NCBI GenBank assembly: GCA_963971535.1
Contig: OZ020594.1
Location: 118,145,127 to 118,209,126, forward strand
Direction: 5' to 3'
Length of the DNA: 64,000 bases
Origin: Notolepis coatsorum
Lineage: Eukaryota; Chordata; Actinopteri; Aulopiformes; Paralepididae
The notes below the pieces were generated by a model, which ran no database searches, was not told where the DNA came from, and worked only from the letters and a program-made list of their open reading frames with translations. The position numbers and the translations under genes are program-made. Shown here piece after piece: positions 1 through 8,862 of the stretch. Position 1 is the first letter of the stretch. Each line of letters begins with the position of its first letter.

Positions 1-262
1 TTTCCTTTAATCGTACATGGAATTGTTACAGTCCAACAGTGTCTTCCGTACATATAGTTCACTTAATATGATCCACTAAATTCCAAGTCTAAAAGGAACA
101 GGAAGAAGAAAACTCTTATTGTACCTGCCCCTACATACATGCAGTACACCGATAAGACTCTTATGCGCAATGCGCAATGTTTACCAAAATGTTTAACAAA
201 ATGTACATACTTATTTTGCAGAAATGAAAACACAATTAAACATAAATAAATACAATTGCATT
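1..262. repeat. Dispersed repeat, copy A
   Basis: This stretch is recognisably similar to 18916-19205: the same order of 'catggaatt...agtccaaca', 'atatgatccac(t/c)aaattcca' and 'aggaacaggaagaa...cctgcccctac' appears in both. Two diverged copies 18 kb apart point to a dispersed element. The layout suggests an untranslated LINE tail read on the minus strand, but no coding part is attached here, so the class is an inference. Confidence 0.55.
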
Positions 263-596
263 TACTGATGTTCATTCATTTATACACACCTATATATTTA
301 TAGTACACTTTTATATAATATTATTTTTATTTTATTATACTATAACTAAATCATACTATACTAGACTATATTGGTATACAGTATTATTTTATATATATAC
401 TGTTATTTTAATATATTATTATTCTATGTTAAGCTGCTATTCTCGAAGTCAACTTCCTGTCTGTTATTGCTACGCAACTGCAGCGTGGGGGGAAACTGCC
501 CCGCCTGGTACATTGTGTACACTATTTAGTGGAGAAACGGATAGTTAAAGCGGCAAATTAAAGACAATCAAGCAGACTTTTCTTCAGTCCTTCACA
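263..596. other. AT-rich stretch without recognisable gene
   Basis: The first 160 bases are almost pure A/T with short TATA-like runs. The rest (about 440-596) is of mixed composition. No coding, RNA or repeat signal is supported. Confidence 0.5.
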
Positions 597-740
597 ATGC
601 CAAAGAGCTGCTGTGTTACGCGTTATACTAATGACAAAAACAGAAATCCAAATCGGACGTTTTATACCATCACAGAGGAAAAAGTGGCTGGTGGCTAACG
701 TTCGGCTAACTCGCTCTGATGTTGTGGTCGTGGTAATCAG
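597..740 (+). pseudogene. Broken THAP zinc-finger start
   Basis: An ATG at 597 opens a frame beginning MPKSCCVTRYTN and reaching RTFYTI, then stops at 696-698. In the next frame the sequence continues PSQRKKWLVANVRL. Together this is the arrangement of a THAP domain: N-terminal Met-Pro with the first Cys pair, the Phe-Tyr-x-Ile turn, then the invariant Trp in KKWL. A THAP domain is a C2CH zinc-dependent DNA-binding module found in P-element-like transposases and their domesticated relatives. The frame change, the stop and the missing rest of the finger mark it as a fragment. Whether it comes from a transposon or a host THAP gene cannot be decided. Confidence 0.5.
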
Positions 741-1048
741 GGGGAGTTTCTTTGACTCATATCTCGCCTTAGAATCACCAGAAAGGCTTTCGAAATAGTG
801 AAATGCCATGTTGGCCTCAATATTTTCAAAACAAATCGTATGAAAATGTTATGAAATGAACAAGAATGTGATAAAACATGTAATAAAAACGGAGCTCAAT
901 GCATGGATTTGATGGTAGAAATCCGTATGGTCACCCTATACCAAGATGGCGGCGGTCTCGTGACATCAGTGTCTTCGAGAATACTATACTCCTACTAGCC
1001 TATACTGTAATGCTATATTATCCTGTTATGCTAAACTGCAATACTATA
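741..1048. other. No recognisable gene
   Basis: Mixed sequence followed by a TA-rich run built from repeats of 'actatac/tatact' around 970-1070. Nothing else is supported. Confidence 0.4.
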
Positions 1049-1384
1049 CTAAACTGTGCTATACAGTCTATTTATCTTTTCTTTGTACAACTTTCTGAAG
1101 TGAAATATATTAGTAGAACTCTTTACATCATTCTGAGAGTTCCATAGTTTGATACCTATAACTGAGGTGCACCTTTGTTTTAAGGTGGTTCGTGCAAATT
1201 GGTGCTTACAATTGAATTTCCTTCTGCTGTCATCTGGACAGGGAACAAACAACCTCTGTATGTTTGCTGGCAATACTCTGCATTTTGCTCTAAACAAAAC
1301 TAATAAAGTCTGTATTTCAGCTAATTGACTATTTATAATGATCTCTAAGCAAATGTATGCGTTTATTAATAGATTTATAAGCAT
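1049..1384 (-). pseudogene. LINE reverse-transcriptase C-terminal fragment
   Basis: The 111-codon frame contains ILLVLFRAKCRVLP-type, QRLF and RCTSVIGIKLWNS-type blocks followed by a short basic tail. That is the usual C-terminal end of Jockey-superfamily (L2/CR1/Rex-like) LINE polymerases, after the palm and thumb. The same block order recurs on the plus strand at 3558-4066, so the two are fragments of related elements. The catalytic domain is absent, as expected for a 5'-truncated copy. Confidence 0.6.
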
Positions 1385-1403
1385 AATGTTATTAAATAAT
1401 AAC

Positions 1404-1736
1404 TAGGGATGCTCGATATTGGCTTTTTTACAGATACCGATATTGTCCAACTCGTAATTTCCGATACCGATATCAACCGATACATGCAGGGTTCCCCCCC
1501 CCCCCCCCCCCCCAAAAACGGAATAATTTCAGGTAATTAACATTACATATCTCTTGTTGTGGAATTAACACAACATTATGCATACTTTTGACAATAAATA
1601 AAATCAGAATTTGTTCTTACTTGCTTGCCTGGGTAAATAAAGGTTATAAAAAAAATTAAAAAAAAACTATACCAATATTTTCCGACATCACATTTTAATG
1701 CCGATATCGGTAGGCCAATAATATCGGACATCCCTA
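1404..1736. mobile_element. hAT-type MITE
   Basis: The ends are inverted: TAGGGATGCTCGATATTGG on the left, and on the right CCAATAATATCGGACATCCCTA, whose complement starts TAGGGATGTCCGATATT. Flanks carry an 8-bp duplication with one mismatch, ATAATAAC at 1396-1403 and CTAATAAC at 1737-1744, as hAT insertion produces. There is no coding capacity. A run of about 20 C lies near 1496-1513. Beyond the TSD, about 40 bp of flank (1351-1392) is also repeated at 1745-1790, more than a simple insertion explains. Confidence 0.75.
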
Positions 1737-2015
1737 CTAATAACCAATGCATGCGTTTATTAATTGGTTTATGAGCATAATGCAGTTAACTAGTAAAGGG
1801 TGTCGAGTCTTTTCTCCTAATGATTGATGAAAGCATCACAAGCCCTACAGTAGAAACATGCTCACCTTGCGAGCGCTGGCCGCCAGGCTGGGTGAATTGG
1901 CAGTGCGTAGAGCCTTTGTGCTCCGGGTAAAGTTAACCTGAGAGAGACACAGAAAGACGCACACAGAGGGAAACAGTGAAGCTCCCATACATCAGCATAA
2001 GTGATGTAACTTTCT
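1737..2015. other. No recognisable gene
   Basis: Contains the 40-bp repeat of the left flank of the preceding MITE (1745-1790). Otherwise nothing is supported. Confidence 0.4.
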
Positions 2016-2472
2016 TTCTTCTAATTTCTCTGTTTTTCTCCCCGTCCCAATTTAGTCGTTGTGCCAATCCCCCCCCCCCCCTCCCCTACCTGGTTGTTGT
2101 TCGCATGTTCTCCTACGAGTCGGTACAATGGCGTCCCGAGTCGATCGCACGCTTCCTCCGATACGTGCGGCGACAGCCAGTGACGTCTTTTCACTCGGCA
2201 GCGAGGACTATCATTTGGTGAAGTGTAACGCGAGGGAGGGCACGCTATCTCCACCAAGTCCTGCCCCCGCTGAGCAAGCGCCGAGACCTGACTGTATGCG
2301 TCGCTGTCCACAACGCCAGCTTCCCACCCGCCAGCTTCCCACCCCCTAATACTGCCAATTGTATTAGTATGAACGACCAGCCAAGCTGGTAGCAACGGCG
2401 AGAGCTGGGCTCGAACCCAGCATCTCCTGCGTTGGTGAAGAGCGCAATCTCCGCTACGCCACCTGACCGCCC
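2016..2472 (-). mobile_element. tRNA-derived SINE
   Basis: Read on the minus strand from 2472, the element starts GGGCGGTCAGGTGGCGTAGC and carries a pol III box A (TGGCGTAGCGG) and box B (GGTTCGAGCCC). It continues with a conserved body and ends in a G/A-rich tail. The body matches the plus-strand copy at 18347-18756, including 'caattggcag', 'tcggaggaag' and 'ttggcacaacgacta'. Long open frames here are incidental. No clear target duplication is visible, so the 3' limit is approximate. Confidence 0.75.
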
Positions 2473-3379
2473 GCAATTACCATTTTTGTCCCCGGAAATA
2501 ACATTAGGCTGGTCAGACTCCCAAATATCTAACGCTAGCTGTTGGCAATGAAAGCAACCAGCACTGTATTTCAAATAGTTCCCAGTGACTATCGAATATC
2601 GATTTTCTGAGTTTTGCCCATCCCTACATCCCAGATAGATGGCTATTTCGATCGACTCTAGGGATGTGCATAGCGGTTATTTTATTTGATCTGCCGTCAT
2701 TAACCAGATGAAAACCAGATAGCTGTGTTAACCTGGTTCCAAGTGGTCTGCCGTGCCACAATCTGCACATTCCAATATCTCTCAACACAATACAAATCTA
2801 ACATTACCAGACGACATCCGTACAAGGCTACACAGTGATCATCCATGAGTTGCTGCTCATTATCACACAACAATGCTTGCTAATGCATAATGTTAGGAAT
2901 TTACTCATCATTACTTTACATTTCACCAGTTTATCACGTTGCCTACTTCACACCCTGTCATTGATCGCATTGATTAGACTAACAGTAGAGAACGAGGATT
3001 GTATTTATTTTTCCTCGGATCAGCTGTGAGGGAAGGTTGCATGGAATAAAGTTGGTGTATGTGTTTGATGTTCAGCCTATTTTAATGACCCTGCTGTGTT
3101 ACAAACTGGTCAATTATCTGTAGTTTTGTTTCAGGGACACCTGTAGTATCCGATTGTATTAATCAGAATCTGGCGAAAAGAGTTTGATATTTTGAAAGCT
3201 AAGACTTTGTTTATTCAAAATCAAACAAAACCCCCAAAATCTATATGTTGACATAAATCCACGTTTATCTAGAATTGTGCTGTTGAGACATCCGACGTAT
3301 TTTGATGAAGCATGTCACATGTGTGTGTACGTGCATTTGTCTTTGTGTATGTTTGGGCATGTGTATTTGTGTGTCTCAC
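2473..3379. other. No gene seen; possible hAT scraps
   Basis: Around 2620-2690 short motifs such as 'gcccatccctac' and 'tctagggatgtgcat' resemble hAT termini but no pair with a target duplication could be assembled. The rest is AT-rich unique-looking sequence with no supported coding signal. Confidence 0.4.
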
Positions 3380-3555
3380 CGGACTGAGAGGTTTCCGTGT
3401 GTTCCTCTTTGGTGTCGAAGAAACTGAGGAGCTGGTTTCGGGCATCAGGGAGTGGCCACGGGAGGCAGGGCCAGCAGTATGACCGGGCATCAGAGACGCT
3501 CGGCGGATGGTCTCAGATGAGTCACCCAGATGCAGGTCTTCGTCTGTGATGTTAA
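3380..3555 (-). CDS. Candidate host exon B (unidentified)
   Basis: A 176-bp open block reads NITDEDLHLGDSSETIRRAS, then a Ser/Thr/Pro-rich stretch ending TPKRNTRKPLSP. It ends at a good donor (CCG|GTGAGAC at 3380). RRAS and KRNTRKPLSP resemble basophilic and proline-directed phosphorylation sites in a disordered region. The 5' edge abuts the LINE fragment that starts at 3558, so the apparent acceptor (TATAG at 3556) may be fortuitous and the exon may be truncated. It lies downstream, in minus orientation, of the interrupted exon at 4353-6164 and could belong to the same gene. I do not recognise the protein. Confidence 0.4.
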
Positions 3556-3557
3556 CT

Positions 3558-4066
3558 ATATTCAAGGGAAAATATCTAAGTCAGTAGCAATATTGTATAA
3601 ATGTAAGGATATATTAAACTATAAAGCCTTGTACATCGGTTACTGCTCACTTATACTTCCTTACATATCTTACTATGTGGAAGTATGGGGGTCAACATTA
3701 AAAAAAAGTGTAAATCCGATAGTCTTACTGCAAAAGGGGGCCATTCGGAGCCTTTTTAAGGCTGGTTACTATGACCACACAAATCCATTGTTTATAAAGT
3801 CGCATGTTATGAAATTTAATGATTTGGTTTATTTTAAAATTATGCAAATAATGTACAGAGCTAAAGCAAAGTTACTCCCGGACGGGGTGCAAAGTTTTTT
3901 TTAGTTTTTTTCAATACATGAAAGAAAAGATTTGAGAGATATTTGTAAATTTACTGTTCAAAAAGCTAAGAAAGGGATTAAAAGGAGGTGTATTTCTATT
4001 ATTGGAGTTAACTTGTGGAACAATGGCGATAAAGTTAAGAATGAGTCATTCGCTTTTGGTTTGTAA
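3558..4066 (+). pseudogene. LINE reverse-transcriptase C-terminal fragment
   Basis: The frame GKISKSVAILYKCKDILNYK continues through SLILPYISYYVEVWG and LLQKGAIRSLF, typical of the RT thumb and connection region of L2/CR1/Rex-like LINEs. A T-run near 3895-3910 causes a frameshift. After it, KKGIKRRCISIIGVNLWNNG and a stop at 4064-4066 complete the C-terminus. Catalytic motifs are missing. It abuts candidate exon B. Confidence 0.6.
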
Positions 4067-4352
4067 AGCAATTTTTTTTTATTTTTTGTTAATTTCTTTT
4101 AGAATACCGTTTGAGTCTTAATTCTGTTAAGAATATAGGACAGGCATGCCTCAGTCTGTACCTTTTCAGTCACTATCAAATCAAATATTGTAAAATTATT
4201 GTGCATATTGTATTGTGTGAGATGATGACTGTAGTATTAGGAGTAGTAGTCGTTTTATTCAGACAGTTTCAGTAACTATGAAGAATCACTGTAAGACGGA
4301 CAGAGTTTCAGTAACTATGAAGAATCACTGAAGAATAGACTCGATTACTCAC
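4067..4352. repeat. Short tandem duplication
   Basis: Most of this interval is AT-rich filler. Between about 4267 and 4330 a segment beginning 'cagtttcagtaactatgaag' occurs twice in tandem with a unit of roughly 43 bp, just downstream of the donor of the interrupted exon. Confidence 0.4.
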
Positions 4353-4549
4353 TGCGTGGAGGAAGCGGATGGGCGGTGCTTCTCCTGTATCCTGGGAGAT
4401 TGCGAAGTTGGCCGCTACTGCCGCCAGTGGCCATGTCGGCGGGCGGGTCAAGCGGCTCCATTGGGATGGGGCGTGTGTGGAGGTGAGGTTTGGCTGGGAG
4501 CGGGCCGATGGCAGGCTGTAGAACGTGTCGTCAGTCTTGTTGAGACCTG

Positions 4550-6154
4550 GGCCCTCATTCATCAACGTGTTCTACGCACAGATTTGTGCTTACCCTGTGC
4601 GTACGATCATTTCTAAGCAAAGAGTGGGATTCATCAATTTCAACTTGAACTTGACTCCGTGCTTACGTCTACGCACAGGTCAGACCATGCGTACCTGGCG
4701 CCCAGTGGTAGAATATATTATTACAACAAGGAAATGAGCTTCTGTGCATAATAACACTGGCATGTTCTGTACGAACCGTAGTTCATTATAGTTCATTGTA
4801 AAATAGCAACAGTAGTGTAATTATGGTCAAAACCCTATAAATAGCATTTGGAATAATAGATCTTTCTCTCAGAATGAATGCAGCATGGTTTATATAGCGT
4901 TATCGGAATATACGGGGTGTAGGCTACTGACTGACTGCGCTCCGCGTAGCTTGATTGATTGATTGATTGATTGAAAAGTTTATTAACAGATTGCAGAATG
5001 GGTACAGTACAGTACAGCTCAGTACATACAATTGTTAATTGGGGATGCAGACCAGAGAAAGACTTTCGTCTTGTTTACATCAGGGTCCCCCATTTTCAAT
5101 TCATCATAAATCATAAAGCTCAACTCGTTATTATTTTGCGCAGACCGCAGAAACACGGGAACGTTTTGATTATATTTAAAAGGCTTTACGTTAAACGAAA
5201 CAAGTGGAATTTCAAAGCTGTAAGCAGAATACAAGTCATATGAATATAGTGTTCTTCCCCCTTTTTACTGTATAAGAAAGAATAGAAAACGCATTGCAAT
5301 GACACCAGATAGTGGACAGACTATGTATATGATGGGATTCAAGTTCATGTATTGAAAGGCAGGCTACATCATACATGCAGTGAGATTCATTGTTCTTGTA
5401 TATGCTCTCGTATTATTGTTTATATAGGCTACCCAATACTGACATCAAAATAGATTGTAGTATGCCTCTAGAAATCATATGCAGCAGGTAGAAAATTGAC
5501 GGGAGATCCATCGCGATTTGGAATAAAATTGAGGAGAACTTTAATCCCTGGGTATTAATCAAACAACACGGGAAAAGGCAGTCATATTCCAGCGCGGTCT
5601 TTATTAGCCGACAACAAAATAGATGCCTCTAAAAATCATATAGCCAATCGAACACAACTAATAAAGGCATTCATATTACAGCACGGTTATAATGACACAC
5701 AACCAACGCCAAACAGTGGTCAACGAACGGTCTTTATTAGTATTTTGAGCTGTCCAGGCAGAATTGCAGCAATGGTCTTAGGGAGCCGTTGATATCTGAC
5801 ATCACCGTTTACAAGTCCGCCTTTTATTTATCCCATAATACGCGATAGTGTCTTCTTGGTTCGACAGCAGTGAACATTGAACAATCTCCGTGAAGTTTCT
5901 CAGAGTTCCGCTCGGGTCAGTCCATTATTTCACATCCCATGGGGGGTGTTTCCTCACTTTCATGACCATATATGGATAATCATGCACGAGCATTGACGGT
6001 AGAACAAAGTGGTATTCATCAACACGGAGGAGCATAGAGCCTGCGTACGCACGTGTGATGAATCCCGACTTCCCTGTGCGTACACTGGTTCTACATTCCG
6101 TGCTTACGTGTGGAAATAGAACATGTTCTACGCACACATTGATGAATGAGGGCC
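4550..6154. mobile_element. PIF/Harbinger-like non-autonomous element A
   Basis: Both ends carry the inverted repeat GGCCCTCATTCATCAA, extending imperfectly into 'GTTCTACGCAC'. Flanks carry a 3-bp duplication, CTG at 4547-4549 and at 6155-6157. The CWG target is reported for some fish Harbinger families (established knowledge), and the element at 17301-18088 has the same TIR start and the same CTG duplication. No transposase is encoded. A LINE tail is nested at 4953-5107. Confidence 0.7.
4953..5107 (-). repeat. LINE D 3' UTR fragment
   Basis: Starts with (ATTG)n and continues 'ttaacagattgcagaatggg', 'accagagaaagactttcgtc' and 'catcagggtcccccattttc', matching 48566-48712, the 3' end of the near-complete LINE. 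It is nested inside Harbinger element A. The repeat extends the element but carries no coding sequence. Confidence 0.75.
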
Positions 6155-6185
6155 CTGGAGTCTTCTGCAGACAGAGATTACCAGT

Positions 6186-6436
6186 CATTTAACATCTCAC
6201 AATCCTGTAGTCTCTACAGACTTTAGTCACCTAATGTTACATTACCAACAATCATGTAGCCTCTACAGATTTTAGTCGCCTAATGTTACATTACCAACAA
6301 TCCTGTAGCCTCTACAGATTTTAGTCACCTAATGTTACATTACCAACAATCCTGTAGTCTCTACAGATTATAATCACCTAATGTTACATTACCAACAATT
6401 CTGTAGTCTCTACAGATTTTAGTCACCTAATGTTAC
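6186..6436. repeat. 49-bp minisatellite, left arm
   Basis: About five copies of a 49-bp unit containing 'ttacattaccaacaatcctg' and 'tctacagattttagtcac'. The same unit resumes at 13534, so the array was continuous before the BEL/Pao insertion. Confidence 0.9.
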
Positions 6437-6596
6437 TGTAACTGAGGGGTACAATTCCCTGACTGTATTAATAAGTATGGTATCATTAAACCACTACTGT
6501 CTTATGTACATTACTACTGGCCATACAGTACACAGGTATATGATATGAACACCTCCACAATGACACGGTTCCACACAAATCTTGGTTAGAATAATA

Positions 6597-6602
6597 TTTA
6601 TT
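6597..6602 (-). promoter_or_regulatory. LTR polyadenylation signal
   Basis: AATAAA on the sense strand, about 735 bp downstream of the TATA-like box in the same LTR, and conserved in the other LTR copies near 12488 and 11695. Confidence 0.45.
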
Positions 6603-7331
6603 AGCAGGAATAATAGTATATTACATTACTTTACTTAGAGTTGCGCTTGTAAGGCGAAGAATGTGCGTGAATAAGTCAAGAGCGTAAGTCCATTAGAATA
6701 GTACGCAGGAGATAATGAATACCACCTGTATCTTAGGAATTATATCTATGGTACACTAGTAGGGCAGCGGGAGATACTAGTAGGGTCCCTCCGGTTGTAG
6801 GCCAGCAGGGGAGGAAATGTTCGAATGCAAAGTCTGGATCACCGGGGAATCAATAAGCTCCTGCTACGGGAGACGGTACATTACTCCCTTGATCGGCAGA
6901 CGAAAGCAGCAGCTGTAATCCAAGTATGCGTGCAGCATAGGTGAAAGCCAGCCAGCCTCTCCTAGAGACGGGCTCGAGTGATGCTCCTCACGGGGTGGTC
7001 CCACACAGTAGTGGGTGTAGACGATTCTCCGCTCCATCAGCTACAGGACCAAAGCAAATATAATAATCCAGCCGAAAAGGGCTCTGCATTCACCGGTGTA
7101 GATTCTCCGGTCCGCGGTACTTCACATTAACTAGGTCGAACTTGACGTTATTCCACTAAGCTCTGACACTTTACTATCCTATTCGCACGCGGTTATAAGT
7201 GCTCTATTTAGACGCACGGTTGCTCACTTCACTTGGTCGTTGACTCGTGATGAAGGCTTTAACGTTTGAGGGTAACACGTTTCTAGGTTAACTTGACTTT
7301 AGGCTAAGTGCTGCTGTATCCACCTGCGACG

Positions 7332-7339
7332 TATTTATA
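7332..7339 (-). promoter_or_regulatory. LTR TATA-like box
   Basis: TATAAATA within CGTATAAATACGTC on the sense strand. The same octamer is kept at 13223-13230 in the 5' LTR, where it could drive the element. Confidence 0.45.
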
Positions 7340-7730
7340 CGTACGGTGAATAATCTAGTACCAGCCTTATTCCTGTCTCGTATTCTTGCGCAGAACCGGG
7401 CATGTCCAGGCAAGCCTTGGCGGTGACTTTGAACTAGACATTGGGGGTATGGCAGTGGCACCTAGTGGATCGCTATCCAATAGGAGAACGAAATATTATG
7501 GTCTGTACTAGGTAAAAGGGATATTCCGTGTATATGTACAAAGAATACACAAGGGATATCAGACGATATACAAATACTATGCAATATATATCAAGTAATA
7601 AATATATATATTCGGTTTAATCTGATCCTTCGTAACAGCCGCCTCCTAATTAGTCCGCACCTAATTAGATAAGCAGAGACAGATTAACGCACTGTCCACT
7701 ACTCAATGTCCGTTGTGAGGGTAGGGCAAT

Positions 7731-8085
7731 TCACAAAGTCAGTGGGTCATGGTCGTCATTAGGAGAGTCGGGGAGCCTTGGCAACTCCATCAGCCTCGCC
7801 ACGGGTCGGGTGTATGTCCGCCCCTGGACGAGCACTTCTGCCGCTCTGACCTTTCCATCGGCACCAGTGATCACTTTGCTTACGCGGCCGGCCGGCCACG
7901 CAGCTCGGGGTAGTGACTGGTCTATGATCACGACGACTGTGTCCACTTTTAAGTTGTCCCCGTCCTTGACCCGCTTCTGACGGGCTGGAAGGGATGGTAG
8001 GGGGGTTAGGAGGAAGCGGGCCTGAGACTGCGTTGATCTGTGCTTGGCTGCGCCTCCACCTCCTCCGTCTGTTCCTCTTGTTTGC
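7731..8085 (-). pseudogene. BEL/Pao 1 post-integrase domain (DUF5641)
   Basis: The frame reads KRVKDGDNLKVDTVVVIIDQ, SLPRAAWPAGRVSKV, GKVRAAEVLVQGRTYTRPVA and ends RLMELP. This is the small C-terminal domain that follows integrase in BEL/Pao Pol ('GDxVLI...LPRxxWPxGRV...YxRPVxRL'). The preceding RRRRWRRSQ block of the same domain lies in the neighbouring frame, so a frameshift separates them near 8040. No integrase catalytic core precedes it: protease-linked sequence lies immediately upstream instead. Confidence 0.7.
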
Positions 8086-8862
8086 TCTGTACCCCGTCTG
8101 AGGAGGGGCCGGTTCCGGCCGCCCCACCAAGGAGTCGCTTGGGGTACTGGGTTCGAGGTCAGCTACGTCTGGAGCGCAGCTGAGGGGGGTGGAGTTCCGA
8201 ACTCCCTCTTGTGCCCACGGTTCTCTCACAGGCCTCTCGCTTAATGTCAATAGCCTCTCAACGGGCTGTACGAGAGAGTGGCCGGTGTCGCTCACCTTTG
8301 TGTGTAGGCAGCGTGCAGACGTGGGTTGACTGTCAAGTCCGTAGAGGGGGCCCTGGAGCGTCCACCCCAGTCGGGTCTGAACCGCGACTGGGCATCCTTT
8401 GGGTCCGATGTGGGCCGCCTCAATTGGGAGAATGAGGTCCGCGTGGTCGGAGCCGATGAGCAGGGTCGGTGTGGCGCCGTCGATAAGCGGTATAGGTAGT
8501 TGACGTAGGTGCACATACTTCGCCATCAGCTGTGGGATTGGGTAGGTGTACTGGGACAGGCCTATGTCGTGGCTGGTGAAGACGTTGGTTATACTATACT
8601 GCTTCTCGGGCTGGTCCACCGCTGCTATCTTGAAGGAGACCTTCTCACCTTTTATGGTCTTCTGGTCCCTTCTGATGGTGCGTATTGTCATGGTACCTTT
8701 GGCACCCCGCAGGCCCAACTGGGCTGCGGCGGAAGCGAGGAGGAGAGTCTTTTCAGACCCATCGTCCAGGACGGCGTAAGTGTCCAGGACCTTGTCCTCG
8801 TAGCTCAGGAGCACTCTGACCACTTTGATGAGCACTCGGGGGGGTCCCGCTATGCTGGTCAA
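7759..8862 (-). pseudogene. BEL/Pao 1 aspartic protease
   Basis: This 367-codon frame starts with the retroviral-like protease of BEL elements (DUF1758 type). The active-site segment is YAVLDDGSEKTLL (around residues 29-41), followed by RTIRRDQKTIKGEKVSFKI, 'HADLILP' and the typical 'VAVQTRLGWTLQGP'. It processes Gag-Pol. After about residue 220 protease homology ends and, with no RT, the frame reaches the RRRRWRRSQ motif of the post-integrase domain and then runs out of register. The start overlaps the gag frame (8753-10642) in a different frame, so either a frameshift mutation or programmed shifting connects them. Confidence 0.7.

Larger units (their letters stand above)
4353..6164 (-). pseudogene. 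Candidate host exon A, split by Harbinger-like insertion
   Basis: On the minus strand a polypyrimidine tract and acceptor (TCTGTCTGCAG) open the exon at 6164. Ten bases later it is interrupted by the element at 4550-6154 and resumes at 4549, running to a strong donor GCA|GTGAGT at 4353. Apart from the insertion the two parts keep one open frame of about 68 codons, containing TDDTFYSLPSARSQPNL. Start and end are both phase 0. This looks like a Ser/Pro-rich coding exon of an unidentified host gene. With the element in place the exon would gain stops, so the gene is broken here or tolerates skipping. Confidence 0.5.
6437..7637 (-). repeat. BEL/Pao 1, 3' LTR
   Basis: 1201 bp, TG...CA. Nearly identical to 12377-13528, with only scattered substitutions visible. 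On the sense strand it is preceded by a purine-rich AGGAGGCGGC tract (7638-7647), a plausible polypurine tract. It includes a TATA-like box and a polyadenylation signal listed separately. Confidence 0.85.

Noticed and set aside
2398-2475. Genuine tRNA gene
   Set aside because: A and B boxes are present but the region continues into a SINE body, and no cloverleaf with a 3' end could be assembled.
2021-2476. 151-codon minus-strand frame
   Set aside because: Lies inside the tRNA-derived SINE body; no conserved protein.
6186-6436. CRISPR-like array of 49-bp repeats
   Set aside because: Units are contiguous tandem repeats without variable spacers, in a eukaryotic genome.
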